Assembly: GCA_965224845.1 (NCBI GenBank) | Contig: CBDDAJ010000026.1 | Coordinates: 372,001-436,000, forward strand | DNA from: Wocania_A sp965224845 | Lineage (GTDB): Bacteria; Bacteroidota; Bacteroidia; Flavobacteriales; Flavobacteriaceae | Direction: 5' to 3' | Length of the DNA: 64,000 bases | In this document: positions 9,582 to 19,036 of the stretch, one piece after another | How the letters are laid out: every line of letters begins with the position of its first letter | How positions within the stretch are numbered: position 1 is the stretch's first letter | Translations under genes and position numbers: made by a program | The notes under the pieces: generated by a model | Databases searched by the model: none | Seen by the model: only the letters and a program-made list of their open reading frames with translations | What the model was told of the DNA's origin: nothing

Positions 9582-10163
9582 ATGCACAAAATTTTTGTTA
9601 ACGATAAACCTATTGTTTTAACGACTAAAATTGAAAAAGAAGATGGCTTTAAAAATTATTTGCTTAAAACTGTAGATCTGCCTAAAGTTATTAGAACCCT
9701 TAATCGTACAAAGCTTAAAGAGGCCAGATTTATAGGGAAAAAAGAAAAAAAGTTGCTTAAAATATTTCTTAAAAAATTACCAAATGTAATTGCTGGTGGG
9801 GGTAAGGTATATAATGATAACGGAGACATTCTATTTATTTATAGAAATAATAAATGGGATTTACCTAAAGGAAAAGTAGAAGGTAATGAAACCATAGAAA
9901 GAACAGCTGTTAGAGAAGTTACCGAAGAAACAGGTGTTGGCGGATTAGAAATTATAAAACCTTTAGATACGACATACCACATTTTTAAACGTAACGGGCG
10001 GTATAAAATAAAAATAACCTACTGGTTTGAAATGAAAACTAGTTTTCGTGGAAAGCTTTATCCCCAAGAAAATGAAGGTATTACTAAAGTGGAATGGCTT
10101 AATAAAGAAGAAACAAAAAAAGCTCTAAAGAATAGCTATGCCAATATTAAGTTGCTGGTTTAG
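9582..10163 (+). CDS. NUDIX hydrolase
   Basis: 193-residue protein whose C-terminal half carries a full Nudix box, G-x5-E-x7-REVTEETG ('GKVEGNETIERTAVREVTEETG', written here as two parts: GKVEGNE and REVTEETGVGG), preceded by 'KWDLPKGK'. The N-terminal ~65 residues are a separate, Lys-rich domain. It is likely to cleave a nucleoside diphosphate-X compound; the substrate is not evident. Monocistronic, divergent from pyrE. Confidence 0.88.
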   Translation: MHKIFVNDKPIVLTTKIEKEDGFKNYLLKTVDLPKVIRTLNRTKLKEARFIGKKEKKLLKIFLKKLPNVIAGGGKVYNDNGDILFIYRNNKWDLPKGKVEGNETIERTAVREVTEETGVGGLEIIKPLDTTYHIFKRNGRYKIKITYWFEMKTSFRGKLYPQENEGITKVEWLNKEETKKALKNSYANIKLLV

Positions 10164-10259
10164 AGTTTATTTATTCCTAATAGGTATAAAGCCATTTTTA
10201 ATGTTTTATATCAGCTGTTAAACGGAATAACCAGTCTCTTATAAAGTAATCTCGAAAAC

Positions 10260-11996
10260 TTAATTCGCAACCCTATAAACAGGATATTGCAAATGTGCTT
10301 TTTCATAATATTCAGTCTGTTTGTGTATCCAATCTAACTGTGTATACCAATTATTTGCAAAAGCCTTATCAGATTGTTTTTTAGTTTCAAATTCTGTTCT
10401 TAGTTGTTCATTAGCATTTAATAATTCAAGTGCTTTGTCTTCCCAAACATAGGGAGAAAAGCCTTCTTTTTGTTGCAAAATAGCATCGAAGAAATTCCAA
10501 TTAAAAAACGAATCTGGTGCTTGTGGTTCTAAAGTTTCAATAATATATCTATAGGCGGATTGATTTGTTTTTATAAGATAGTCCCCTTTCCTAAATGCTA
10601 ATTTTTCTGTTTTTAAAGATACCAAAACATTGTAGTGCGGATAATGCCCTTCGTAAGCCTGTTGCCTTGTTTTAAAATCTTTTATTTTATAACCTTCTAC
10701 GGTAAATGTAGTATCTTTTTCTAATGGCAGCATTTCTACCTGATTTAATTTTAGTAAATCAATTATCCGGTGCCAACCTTGCGGAATAATATAGGCTGTT
10801 GGAATTTCAATTTCTAGTGTTGGTTTAAAATTATTTTGATACTTCACCTTTTTAGTAAATGGTTTGTTTCGATCATATTTTAAACGGTTAAAACCTGTTA
10901 GATCACTTTTTATGTGTTCGCCTTTGTAACCTTTAAAGTTTAAAGTTGAGGTTTTAGTGGTGTCGATTTCCCAATTAAGGGCGTATGTTTTTTCTAATGG
11001 AATATTGTTATTTGCTTTTTGACGCAAAACAGTAATGTTATCCCCTTGTTCTTCGGTAATTTCAATCATACTTTTCATTAACTCATAAGTGCCTTCAACT
11101 CTTTGTTTGTAGGGTTTAAGCATGTGAGTTTCTACCATCATCCCCAAGGTGTTAAATAAAGTTGTGTAGCCGGTAGAGTAACGCGGATAGTCCATAAATT
11201 GAGAAAACCCTTTTTCAGGAACCTGATTGAACACATTTACATAAGGCGTAATATCCCAATTTTTGGCAGCTAGTTTTTCTTCCAGTTTAGGTTTCATTTT
11301 GGTATGGATATAGTTGCCTAAATCACCACCAAGTTTATTGTGTTGTGTAAATAAATGAGTTAGTGTGTACTGATAGTCGGCACCATTACTAACGTGGTTA
11401 TCTATAAAAACATCGGGTTTTACCAAATGAAAGATTTTGGTAAAAGCCTCAGCATTTTTGGTGTCACATTTTATAAAGTCGCGGTTTAAGTCATAATTTC
11501 TTGCATTACCCCTAAAGCCGTATGCTTTTGGTCCGTTTTGGTTAGTTCGTGTAGTTGCGTTTCTATTTAAACTCCCCCCAACATTATAAATAGGAATTGT
11601 TACTATTACCGTATTTTTTGGAGCTTTTATTTTACCGTTTACCAAATCCCTATATAGCATCATTGTTGCATCAATACCATCAGATTCTCCGGGATGAATG
11701 CCATTATTTATTAAAAGAATACGCTTGTTTTTACGTATTTCAGAAAAATCAAATTGAGCGTCATTATTTAAAGTAACCATGTGTAAAGGTTTGCCCGAAT
11801 CGGTTTCACCAATGTTCTGGATGTTAATTTCGGGATAAGCCATAGCCAAATTGGAATAAAACTTAATGGTTTGTTGGTAGGTAGCAGTCTCAGAACCTTC
11901 GGATTTTTCAAAGTGCGTTTTAAAATCATAATCCGGTTTTTCATTAGTGGTATTGCAAGACATCAACAAAAACAAAAGCACTATAAGAATTCTCAT
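10260..11996 (-). CDS. M14-family zinc carboxypeptidase, lipoprotein
   Basis: 578 residues. The N-terminus (LLFLLMSC, Cys14) is a lipoprotein signal, so the enzyme should be anchored in the cell envelope. The zinc ligands of the M14 fold are visible: H101 and E104 in 'NNGIHPGESDG', and H201 in 'FIDNHVSNGA'. E289 in 'MVETHM' is the probable general base. The C-terminal ~200 residues form an extra domain found in flavobacterial members. The substrate is likely a peptide or peptidoglycan stem but is not proven. It stands alone, with a 207-bp upstream gap. Confidence 0.88.
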   Translation of the reverse strand: MRILIVLLFLLMSCNTTNEKPDYDFKTHFEKSEGSETATYQQTIKFYSNLAMAYPEINIQNIGETDSGKPLHMVTLNNDAQFDFSEIRKNKRILLINNGIHPGESDGIDATMMLYRDLVNGKIKAPKNTVIVTIPIYNVGGSLNRNATTRTNQNGPKAYGFRGNARNYDLNRDFIKCDTKNAEAFTKIFHLVKPDVFIDNHVSNGADYQYTLTHLFTQHNKLGGDLGNYIHTKMKPKLEEKLAAKNWDITPYVNVFNQVPEKGFSQFMDYPRYSTGYTTLFNTLGMMVETHMLKPYKQRVEGTYELMKSMIEITEEQGDNITVLRQKANNNIPLEKTYALNWEIDTTKTSTLNFKGYKGEHIKSDLTGFNRLKYDRNKPFTKKVKYQNNFKPTLEIEIPTAYIIPQGWHRIIDLLKLNQVEMLPLEKDTTFTVEGYKIKDFKTRQQAYEGHYPHYNVLVSLKTEKLAFRKGDYLIKTNQSAYRYIIETLEPQAPDSFFNWNFFDAILQQKEGFSPYVWEDKALELLNANEQLRTEFETKKQSDKAFANNWYTQLDWIHKQTEYYEKAHLQYPVYRVAN

Positions 11997-12203
11997 TTTA
12001 ATTAATTTTTTGATTTAAATTTTTTAATGAAAAGATATTTTTTTTGAAAATACTATAAAACTACAATATTATTATAATTATAGCTTTTCAATACTATTTA
12101 ACTTAAATAAAATGTCTTAACTTTCAGTAATTGTATTTTGTTAAAAGAGTAAACAGCAAGGTGTTGTTTTTTAGTTTTATAGGTCTCTCATTAAAATATA
12201 TTT

Positions 12204-12572
12204 ATGAAGATTTGTAATTTATCTTTTGGTAAAATTGTTATTTTGAGTAAAAACTTAGCAGAGGTTATTGTTGATGAAGGGGTGCTTATAGACGAAATTA
12301 AAGTTGCAGAATATCATGATTTTTTGCTCAATACTCTTGAACCTCCCTTTTCGTTATTGATAAATAAAAAAAATTCCTATAGCTACACGTTTAATGCACA
12401 AAAAAATATAGCCAAATTAAAGCAAATTAAAGCTTTGGCTGTAGTGGCTCATACAACAGGAGGTGTTATGTCTACAGAAACATTGATAAATGTAAATGGA
12501 AGCTATAAATTGAATATTAAGGTGTTTTACAAAAGAGAAGAAGCAGTCACCTGGTTAGCTAGCTTAGAATAA
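12204..12572 (+). CDS. Small STAS/SpoIIAA-like protein, function unknown
   Basis: 122 residues, no signal peptide. The sequence pattern (short strands, then 'KNIAKLKQIKALAVVAHTTGG', 'YKLNIKVFYKREEAVTWLASL') resembles the small STAS/SpoIIAA-like proteins common in marine Flavobacteriaceae, with the final 'F-R-EEA--WL' helix typical of that fold. It lies just upstream of a SulP transporter gene, but the 113-bp gap contains a good promoter for the transporter, so co-transcription is not required. Confidence 0.6.
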   Translation: MKICNLSFGKIVILSKNLAEVIVDEGVLIDEIKVAEYHDFLLNTLEPPFSLLINKKNSYSYTFNAQKNIAKLKQIKALAVVAHTTGGVMSTETLINVNGSYKLNIKVFYKREEAVTWLASLE

Positions 12573-12633
12573 ATAGGAATTAATTATTTTCAAACGTTTT
12601 AGCACGCACTTTAATAAATATAGTAATAAGCAC

Positions 12634-12663
12634 TTGTGCATGTCCATATTAACCTTAAATTTG
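12634..12663 (+). promoter_or_regulatory. Bacteroidota-type promoter for the SulP gene
   Basis: TTG at 12634-12636, a 19-base spacer, then TAAATTTG at 12656-12663, matching the Bacteroidota sigma-A pattern TTG-N17-23-TAnnTTTG. The transporter ATG lies 22 bases downstream. Confidence 0.65.
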
Positions 12664-12685
12664 CCGCTTCTTAAAACAAACCATT

Positions 12686-14299
12686 ATGACTGAGTTTATT
12701 AGAAAGCGAACTGCAAATGCTAAGAATGATATTTTAAGTGGAATAACCGTTGCTTTGGCACTAGTACCAGAGGCAGTAGCGTTTGCATTTGTGGCAGGAG
12801 TAGACCCATTAGTTGGATTATACGCCGCATTTATGATTGGTTTAATAACTTCTGTTTTTGGAGGCAGACCAGGAATGATAAGCGGAGCAACTGGAGCTTT
12901 AGCTGTGGTTATGGTGAGTTTAGTTGCCGAAGGGAATGCCATGGGTGCAGAAGGAGAACAGTTGGGTTTATATTATTTGTTTGCTACGGTTATTTTAATG
13001 GGAATCATACAAATGTTAGCTGGTGTTTTTAAGCTTGGTAAGTTTGTTAGACTCATACCGCATCCTGTAATGATGGGATTTGTAAATGGTTTGGCCATTG
13101 TTATTTTTTTATCACAGCTGGGTATGTTTAAAGATATAAATGGCGATTGGCTTGCCGGAGATAGTTTATGGATAATGATTGGTCTTGTAGTATTAACCAT
13201 GGGGATTATGTTTGGCTTACCGAAACTTACTAAAAAATTACCAGAAGCTTTAATCGCTATATTGGTAGTTTCGGCTCTGGTTATTTTTGGAGGCTTAGAG
13301 GTTGCTACTGTAGGTAGTTTTATTAGAGATGGAGGCGGAGAAGGCTTAAAAGGAGGTTTACCACAGTTTCAAACAGACATTTTTAGCAAAGTTCCTTTTA
13401 ACTTAGAAACTATAAAATTCATTTTTCCATATGCTTTAATATTAGCAGCTATTGGTTTAATTGAATCTTTAATGACTTTAAATTTAGTTGACGAATTAAC
13501 TGAAACCAGGGGGAACACTAATAAAGAGTGTTTAGCCCAGGGAGGAGCCAATATTGTTACTGGTTTTTTTGGAGGTATGGGCGGCTGTGCCATGATTGGT
13601 CAATCATTAATTAATATAAAAGGAGGGGGCCGTGGTAGACTTTCCGGTATTGTAGCGGCGTTAATGCTATTGGTTTTTATTCTCTTTGCATCAGGTCTTA
13701 TCGAGCAGGTCCCTATTGCAGCTTTGGTAGGCGTGATGTTCATGGTAGTTATTGGCACATTTGCATGGAGTAGTTTTAGAATTTTAAACAAAATACCTTT
13801 TAGCGATGTTATTGTTTTGGTTGCAGTGTCTGCTTTAACCGTAATTTTCGATTTGGCAATTGCTGTAATCGCTGGTGTTATTATTAGCGCATTGGTCTTT
13901 TCATGGGAAAATGCAAAACGCATTAGAGCTCGTAAGCGTATGCGTGAAGATGGGACTAAAGTATATGAGATCTGGGGCCCGCTATTTTTTGGTTCTATTA
14001 TCGCATTTAATGAAAAGTTTGATGTGAAAAATGACCCGGAAAGTGTTGAGGTTGATTTTGTTGAATCTCGTGTAAGCGACCATTCTGCCATTGAAGCCAT
14101 ATTCAATTTGGTTAATAAATATGAAGCGGAAGGGAAATCAATTAAACTCAAACATTTAAGTGAAGACTGTAAAATATTGCTTTACAAATCGAGTCCTAAA
14201 TTTAGAGAAGTTATCGTTGAAGATATTGACGATCCACGTTATCACTTAGCCGAAAACCCAGAAGCATTTACTAAAGGGCTTTCGGAGTATAAGTTGTAA
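12686..14299 (+). CDS. SulP-family anion transporter
   Basis: 537-residue inner-membrane protein of the SLC26/SulP family. The N-terminal signature 'GITVALALVPEAVAFAFVAGVDPLVGLYAAF' region (given in shortened form: ALVPEAVAFAF, residues ~27-37) and about 11 hydrophobic segments form the transport domain. The last ~100 residues are a cytoplasmic STAS domain ('KVYEIWGPLFFGSIIAF'). Members carry sulfate, bicarbonate or other anions; the substrate is not clear here. Its own promoter lies directly upstream. Confidence 0.92.
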   Translation: MTEFIRKRTANAKNDILSGITVALALVPEAVAFAFVAGVDPLVGLYAAFMIGLITSVFGGRPGMISGATGALAVVMVSLVAEGNAMGAEGEQLGLYYLFATVILMGIIQMLAGVFKLGKFVRLIPHPVMMGFVNGLAIVIFLSQLGMFKDINGDWLAGDSLWIMIGLVVLTMGIMFGLPKLTKKLPEALIAILVVSALVIFGGLEVATVGSFIRDGGGEGLKGGLPQFQTDIFSKVPFNLETIKFIFPYALILAAIGLIESLMTLNLVDELTETRGNTNKECLAQGGANIVTGFFGGMGGCAMIGQSLINIKGGGRGRLSGIVAALMLLVFILFASGLIEQVPIAALVGVMFMVVIGTFAWSSFRILNKIPFSDVIVLVAVSALTVIFDLAIAVIAGVIISALVFSWENAKRIRARKRMREDGTKVYEIWGPLFFGSIIAFNEKFDVKNDPESVEVDFVESRVSDHSAIEAIFNLVNKYEAEGKSIKLKHLSEDCKILLYKSSPKFREVIVEDIDDPRYHLAENPEAFTKGLSEYKL

Positions 14300-14347
14300 T
14301 TTCGTTAAAAGTTGTTTTTACCAATACCCAATACCCAAAAGCCACAT

Positions 14348-14794
14348 TCATCGCATGGGTCTTTTTAACTGCTCTTTCACTCGATCAAACGATTTTTTAC
14401 TGGCGCGTTCCCAACGGTAAATTTTGTGTTTTTTGCCTTTGTTTGCTTCTCGTTTTTTATCACTTTCCCGTTTTTCTTTTAACCAATTAAAGCGTTTGTT
14501 AATAATAGTAAAACCTAATTCATCCTCGCAACCCATATTGTCCAGTGCATTTAAAGCAGCAATCGAAACATTTTGAACCTTGTCGTTTATGGCTTCAAAA
14601 AGCACAGGAATAGATGATGCATAACCGCTAACACCCAGAGCCTCGGCAGCTAATTGCCTTGTTTTATAATTGCCATGTTTTAAAGCATATTCTAACTTTT
14701 CAATGCGATCAGTATGCATCCAAAAGCGTATTGTTCTTTCAGAGGGCTGAACGAAATTAAGCTTAAAAAGCAAATATGTAATTTGATGAAGCAT
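14348..14794 (-). CDS. HEAT-repeat protein
   Basis: 148 residues. Residues ~30-100 form two to three HEAT-like helical hairpins ('KLEYALKHGNYKTRQLAAEALG', 'SIPVLFEAINDKVQNVSIAALNAL'), a protein-binding scaffold. The C-terminus is very basic (KKREANKGKKHKIYRWERASKK). The first ~20 residues are hydrophobic but not a convincing signal. Function unknown. Confidence 0.7.
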   Translation of the reverse strand: MLHQITYLLFKLNFVQPSERTIRFWMHTDRIEKLEYALKHGNYKTRQLAAEALGVSGYASSIPVLFEAINDKVQNVSIAALNALDNMGCEDELGFTIINKRFNWLKEKRESDKKREANKGKKHKIYRWERASKKSFDRVKEQLKRPMR

Positions 14795-15084
14795 GAATTC
14801 TTAAAATAAATCATTTACTTTATTAGTATATGATTAGTAAGAATTGTTACATGGAGTTTATATAAATAGGCTTCTTTAAAGGGGTAATAAAATGCACTGG
14901 TTATCAATCATAGAAGCAGTAAATTCTAATGGTACGATGATCTGGATATTTTAGATAAATAGAATGAAAATAATAATGCTCCTGAAAAGAAAATGATTTA
15001 TTTACGGTATTAAATTAGTCTAGAATCCATGTTTTTAACACGAATAGCTACATGGTCTAAAAAATTAGTGCTAAAGGAGGTCTA
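14795..15084. other. Intergenic stretch without a convincing gene
   Basis: 290 bp, very AT-rich. The only start-stop frame of note is a ~20-codon frame beginning at 14892 on the plus strand, with no recognisable product. I see no hairpin with a T-run or repeat, and it may be gene debris. Confidence 0.4.
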
Positions 15085-15540
15085 TTACTTTACTCTTACA
15101 CGATCTGGAACCAACTTTGTATAATCTCCATTATTTCTAATAACATCCCGTACAATAGAGGAAGCAATGTATGATGTTTTAGCCGAGGTTAGTAAAAATA
15201 CGGTTTCAATAGGTGCTAAATCTCTGTTGGTATGTGCAATAGCTTTTTCGAACTCAAAATCTGCAGGGTTTCTTAATCCACGTAAAATAAATTCAACACC
15301 AATATCTTTGCAAAAATCGACTGTTAATCCCTTGTAAGTCATAACTTTTACTTTGGGTTCGTCTATGAAAGTATCTTCAATAAATGTTTTGCGTTCTTCC
15401 AGTGAAAACATATATTTTTTACTGGAATTTACACCAATAGCCACAATAATTTCATCAAAAAGAGTAACACCGCGTTTAATAATATCGTAGTGCCCTAGGG
15501 TTAATGGGTCAAATGACCCGGGAAAGATAGCTCGCTTCAT
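15085..15540 (-). CDS. coaD: Phosphopantetheine adenylyltransferase
   Basis: Catalyses the fourth step of coenzyme A synthesis, from 4'-phosphopantetheine and ATP to dephospho-CoA. At 151 residues it is the usual length. The nucleotidyltransferase motif 'FPGSFDPLTLGHYDII' (T/H-x-GH at residues ~15-18), 'LRNPADFEFE' and the ISSTxxR-like 'YIASSIVRDV' near the C-terminus are all present. It ends the run zinc-ribbon gene then coaD on the minus strand, 22 bases apart. Confidence 0.97.
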   Translation of the reverse strand: MKRAIFPGSFDPLTLGHYDIIKRGVTLFDEIIVAIGVNSSKKYMFSLEERKTFIEDTFIDEPKVKVMTYKGLTVDFCKDIGVEFILRGLRNPADFEFEKAIAHTNRDLAPIETVFLLTSAKTSYIASSIVRDVIRNNGDYTKLVPDRVRVK

Positions 15541-15562
15541 TTTGAAATGGTATTTATCTTAT

Positions 15563-16168
15563 TTATTCTCTTTCAATATCATAAATTATTTCATCATCAA
15601 ATAGAACCTTAATTTCTTCAATTGAATAAGTGTCTGTTTGATTGGTGTAATTTACACTTTTGTCTATCTCATCAACTTGATATTTTTTATCTATTTCATA
15701 ATCGTTATAAACCACTTTAACGCTGTCCTGAATAACTTCTGTTACTTTCATGGAAGTAAAATGCCCTTTATTGTGAGACTCTACAAAATAAACATCACCA
15801 ATTTTTGGGTTTGCACTATAGAGGGCCTCATTTTCTTTTTCTTTAGAGTTCGAATAGCTAAAATAAGCTATTGCAAGTATAATAATAGCAGATCCACTAA
15901 AATGCAAAAAAGGAATGCCTTTATGCTTTTCTATTTCAAACTTGCGCTGTATTTGTTCTGGCAGTTCTTTAAGCTTATAAGTACGCTTACAATGGTTACA
16001 TTCTAATACGTTTACTTTACCTAGCGGAAAAAGAGGAATCCAATAAATATAAGCGTATTTTCCAAAAACACTATAGGTCATGGATGTTTGATTTTCGCAA
16101 TTAGGGCAAGTAACATTATTAAGCTGCCCGTCTTTTAATCTTGAAGAATTTGTTCCGTAAAATATCAT
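15563..16168 (-). CDS. Zinc-ribbon membrane protein
   Basis: 201 residues. Two CxxC pairs near the N-terminus (CPNC at residues ~20-23 and CNHC at ~56-59) form a zinc ribbon. One hydrophobic segment follows (about 90-107), then an acidic domain with several short beta strands predicted to face the other side of the membrane. The family is common in Bacteroidota but has no assigned role. A TATATTTG element (16191-16198 on the minus strand) is a plausible promoter. Confidence 0.7.
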   Translation of the reverse strand: MIFYGTNSSRLKDGQLNNVTCPNCENQTSMTYSVFGKYAYIYWIPLFPLGKVNVLECNHCKRTYKLKELPEQIQRKFEIEKHKGIPFLHFSGSAIIILAIAYFSYSNSKEKENEALYSANPKIGDVYFVESHNKGHFTSMKVTEVIQDSVKVVYNDYEIDKKYQVDEIDKSVNYTNQTDTYSIEEIKVLFDDEIIYDIERE

Positions 16169-16227
16169 ACATAAAAGTTAATGTTATATCCAAATATAGA
16201 TAATAATTTTCTGAATGATTACAAGTA

Positions 16228-17202
16228 CTATTTTAAAGCTTCTTCAATAGCATTACCAAAAAAATCAGCTAAAGAAATATTTGCAGCTATTACTTGTTGG
16301 GGTAATATACTTTCTTTAGTTAATCCGGGAACTGTATTTACTTCTATCAAATGAGGTTCGTCATTCTTAAAAATATACTCACTTCGGCTAAAGCCTGTTA
16401 GTTTTAAAATTTCATAGACTCTTTTGGCCATAGCATTTACTCGGTCTTCTTGTTTACTACTTAAACGGGCAGGTGTAATTTCTTGTGATTCCCCTAAATA
16501 TTTAGCTTTGTAATCAAAAAAATCATTATTACTTATAATTTCTGTAATGGGTAATACTTTGGTTTCGCCTTTATAACTAATAACACCAACCGATACTTCG
16601 ATACCATCTAAAAATGATTCAATAATAATTTCATCGTCTTCTTTATAGGCAACATCTATAGCCTTTTTTAGATCTTCTTTTTTATAAACTTTAGTTATAC
16701 CAAAACTACTGCCAGCTTTATTGGCTTTAACAAAACAGGGCAGACCTACTTTCTCAATTATTGCAGCTTCGTTAATAGTATCTCCAAGGTTTAAATAGAA
16801 CGATTCGGCAGCTTTGATACCATAAGGTTTTAATGTACTTAAACAATCCCGTTTATTAAATGTTAAGGCTGCTTGATACATACCACAGCTAGTATGTGGT
16901 AAATTGATTAATTCAAAATAACCTTGCATAAAGCCATCCTCACCAGGTGATCCATGGATGGCATTAAACACACAATCGAAAGTAATTTTTATACTATCTA
17001 TGCTAACCGAAAAATCGTTTTTATCAATAGGAAACTCATCTTTATTATCATTAACATAAACCCATTTATCTTTAAAAATATGAACACGATATACATTGTA
17101 TTTTGAATGGTCTAAGGATTCAAAAACCACATTCCCGCTTTTTAATGAGATTTCGTATTCGCTAGAATAGCCTCCCATGATAATGGCTATATTTTTTTTC
17201 AT
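16228..17202 (-). CDS. ddl: D-alanine--D-alanine ligase
   Basis: Makes D-Ala-D-Ala for peptidoglycan precursors. 324 residues with an ATP-grasp fold: 'IIMGGYSSEYEISLKSG' at the N-terminus, 'FNAIHGSPGEDGFMQGYFEL' (substrate site), 'PCFVKANKAGSSFGITKV' (ATP loop) and 'YIFKNDEPHLIEVNTVPGLT' (Mg-binding E and N). All key residues are present. It is divergent from the PASTA-domain gene across a 172-bp gap, and both products concern the cell wall. Confidence 0.97.
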   Translation of the reverse strand: MKKNIAIIMGGYSSEYEISLKSGNVVFESLDHSKYNVYRVHIFKDKWVYVNDNKDEFPIDKNDFSVSIDSIKITFDCVFNAIHGSPGEDGFMQGYFELINLPHTSCGMYQAALTFNKRDCLSTLKPYGIKAAESFYLNLGDTINEAAIIEKVGLPCFVKANKAGSSFGITKVYKKEDLKKAIDVAYKEDDEIIIESFLDGIEVSVGVISYKGETKVLPITEIISNNDFFDYKAKYLGESQEITPARLSSKQEDRVNAMAKRVYEILKLTGFSRSEYIFKNDEPHLIEVNTVPGLTKESILPQQVIAANISLADFFGNAIEEALK

Positions 17203-17346
17203 TTATGGTTATTTTATCATTCTCTTGAAAGAGAAAGTCTTTTTTAATAAAACGCTTTCAGTCTAAAATCTACAATAAAACGTATGTATTATAAGTTAAG
17301 CTAAAATATCATATATATTGCAAAAGAAAAAACAGTTCTGTTTTTA

Positions 17347-17354
17347 TATATTTG
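17347..17354 (+). promoter_or_regulatory. -7 element upstream of the PASTA gene
   Basis: TATATTTG fits the Bacteroidota -7 consensus TAnnTTTG, 21 bases before the ATG at 17375. The nearest upstream TTG (17318) is 26 bases away, longer than the usual spacer, so the -33 element is uncertain. Confidence 0.45.
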
Positions 17355-17374
17355 CGTATCGAAAATTATAATAC

Positions 17375-17941
17375 ATGAGCATTATTAAATTTCTTGTTAG
17401 TAAAGCATTTTTAAAACAAATTGTATTGGCTGTAGTAGCCTTGGTTGTGTTTTGTTTTTTGATGTTACAATGGTTAAAATCCTCTACCAATCATGGTAAT
17501 TTTGAAACCGTACCAGATCTTACAGGAAAATCTATAAGTGTAGCAAAGATTGAATTAGAAGCTAATAATTTAGTTATGAAAATTCAGGATTCTGCAAATT
17601 TTAACCCTAATTATCCAAAGTTTTCGGTGATAGAGCAAGACCCGGCAGTAGGCACAAAAGTAAAAAAAGACAGGAAAATTTATATTACGCTAAACCCTTC
17701 TGGATATAGAAAAGTTAGAGTTCCTAGCTTAATAGAAAGTACTTTAAGGCAAGCAAAACCAACCTTGGAAGCTTTAGACTTTAAAGTAGGTAAGCTCACT
17801 TATGTAGATAATATTGGTAAAGATATTGTATTAAAAATGGCACATAAGGGCAAAACTATACAAGCTGGAGATATGCTGCCAAAAACCGAAAAGATTGACT
17901 TAGTTCTTGGTAATGGTAAAAGGCCATCAACTAAAAACTAA
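17375..17941 (+). CDS. PASTA-domain membrane protein
   Basis: 188 residues: one TM segment (about 13-33) followed by two PASTA domains facing the periplasm (about 45-110 'VPDLTGKSISVAKIELEANN' and 115-185 'VPSLIESTLRQAKPTLEALD'). PASTA domains bind peptidoglycan or muropeptides in Ser/Thr kinases and penicillin-binding proteins; here there is no catalytic domain. It is followed 30 bases later by the rluD-type gene and lies next to ddl. A wall-sensing or scaffold role is inferred. Confidence 0.88.
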   Translation: MSIIKFLVSKAFLKQIVLAVVALVVFCFLMLQWLKSSTNHGNFETVPDLTGKSISVAKIELEANNLVMKIQDSANFNPNYPKFSVIEQDPAVGTKVKKDRKIYITLNPSGYRKVRVPSLIESTLRQAKPTLEALDFKVGKLTYVDNIGKDIVLKMAHKGKTIQAGDMLPKTEKIDLVLGNGKRPSTKN

Positions 17942-17970
17942 TAGCTACTTCAATACGTTTATTCAATAAA

Positions 17971-19008
17971 ATGGAAGACTATACACCACAATTGCCCGAT
18001 GAGGATAATTTATACGAACATTATTCTTTTACGGTAGATAAAGGGCAAACCCCTTTGCGTATAGATAAATATTTAATGAATTTTGTTGAAAACGCAACTC
18101 GAAATAAAATTCAAGCTGCAGCAAAAAACGGAAGTGTTTTTGTAAATAATGAGCCTGTAAAATCCAATTATAAAGTAAAACCCTTTGATGCTATTCGGGT
18201 GTTATTTGCACATCCGCCCTTTGAAAATTTATTAGTAGGGGAAGACATTCCTTTAGATGTTGTTTATGAAGATGATGTGCTTTTGGTTGTCAATAAACCA
18301 GCAGGTATGGTCGTGCATCCTGGTCATGGTAATTACTCAGGTACTTTAATAAACGGGCTTATTTACCGGTTTGATAATTTGCCAAATAATTCAAGTGAAC
18401 GCCCAGGATTAGTACATAGAATTGATAAAGATACTAGTGGACTTTTAGTAGTTGCTAAAACCGAAAAGGCCATGGCGCATTTGTCCTTACAATTTGCCGA
18501 AAAAACAAGCGAACGTGAATATGTTGCACTTGTTTGGGGTAATATAGAGGAGGATGAAGGAACTATTGAAGGTAATATTGGCAGGCATCCTAAAAACCGA
18601 TTGCAAAACACTGTTTTTCTTGATGATGAAGCCGATAGAGGTAAACCGGCCGTAACCCATTATAAAGTTTTAGAACGTTTAGGTTATGTTACTTTGGTAT
18701 CTTGCAAGTTAGAAACAGGCAGAACGCATCAAATACGGGTACATATGAAGCACATTGGACATACCTTGTTTAATGATGCCAGATATGGCGGCGAAAAAAT
18801 ATTAAAAGGAACAACATTTACCAAATACAAGCAGTTTGTAGAGAACTGTTTTAAAATATTGCCAAGGCAGGCATTGCATGCTAAAACATTAGGGTTTAAG
18901 CATCCTGAAACTGGTGAATTTATGCGTTTTGATACTCCAATCCCAGACGATATGCAGCAATGTGTTGAAAAATGGAAGGCCTATTCCAAGCATCAGGAAT
19001 TAGAATAG
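17971..19008 (+). CDS. rluD: RluA/RluD-family 23S rRNA pseudouridine synthase
   Basis: 345 residues: N-terminal S4 RNA-binding domain (about 25-85), then the synthase domain with 'HRIDKDTSGLLVVAKT', where D152 is the catalytic aspartate, and 'LETGRTHQIRVHMKHIGHTL'. Length and the S4 domain favour RluD over RluA or TruC. The exact rRNA positions modified cannot be read from the sequence. It is likely co-transcribed with the PASTA gene. Confidence 0.92.
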   Translation: MEDYTPQLPDEDNLYEHYSFTVDKGQTPLRIDKYLMNFVENATRNKIQAAAKNGSVFVNNEPVKSNYKVKPFDAIRVLFAHPPFENLLVGEDIPLDVVYEDDVLLVVNKPAGMVVHPGHGNYSGTLINGLIYRFDNLPNNSSERPGLVHRIDKDTSGLLVVAKTEKAMAHLSLQFAEKTSEREYVALVWGNIEEDEGTIEGNIGRHPKNRLQNTVFLDDEADRGKPAVTHYKVLERLGYVTLVSCKLETGRTHQIRVHMKHIGHTLFNDARYGGEKILKGTTFTKYKQFVENCFKILPRQALHAKTLGFKHPETGEFMRFDTPIPDDMQQCVEKWKAYSKHQELE

Positions 19009-19036
19009 TTATTACACCTGTCTTTTGGTTTTTATT

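Noticed and set aside
13369..14151. Minus-strand open frames inside the SulP gene
   Set aside because: Antisense shadow of a clear transporter gene.
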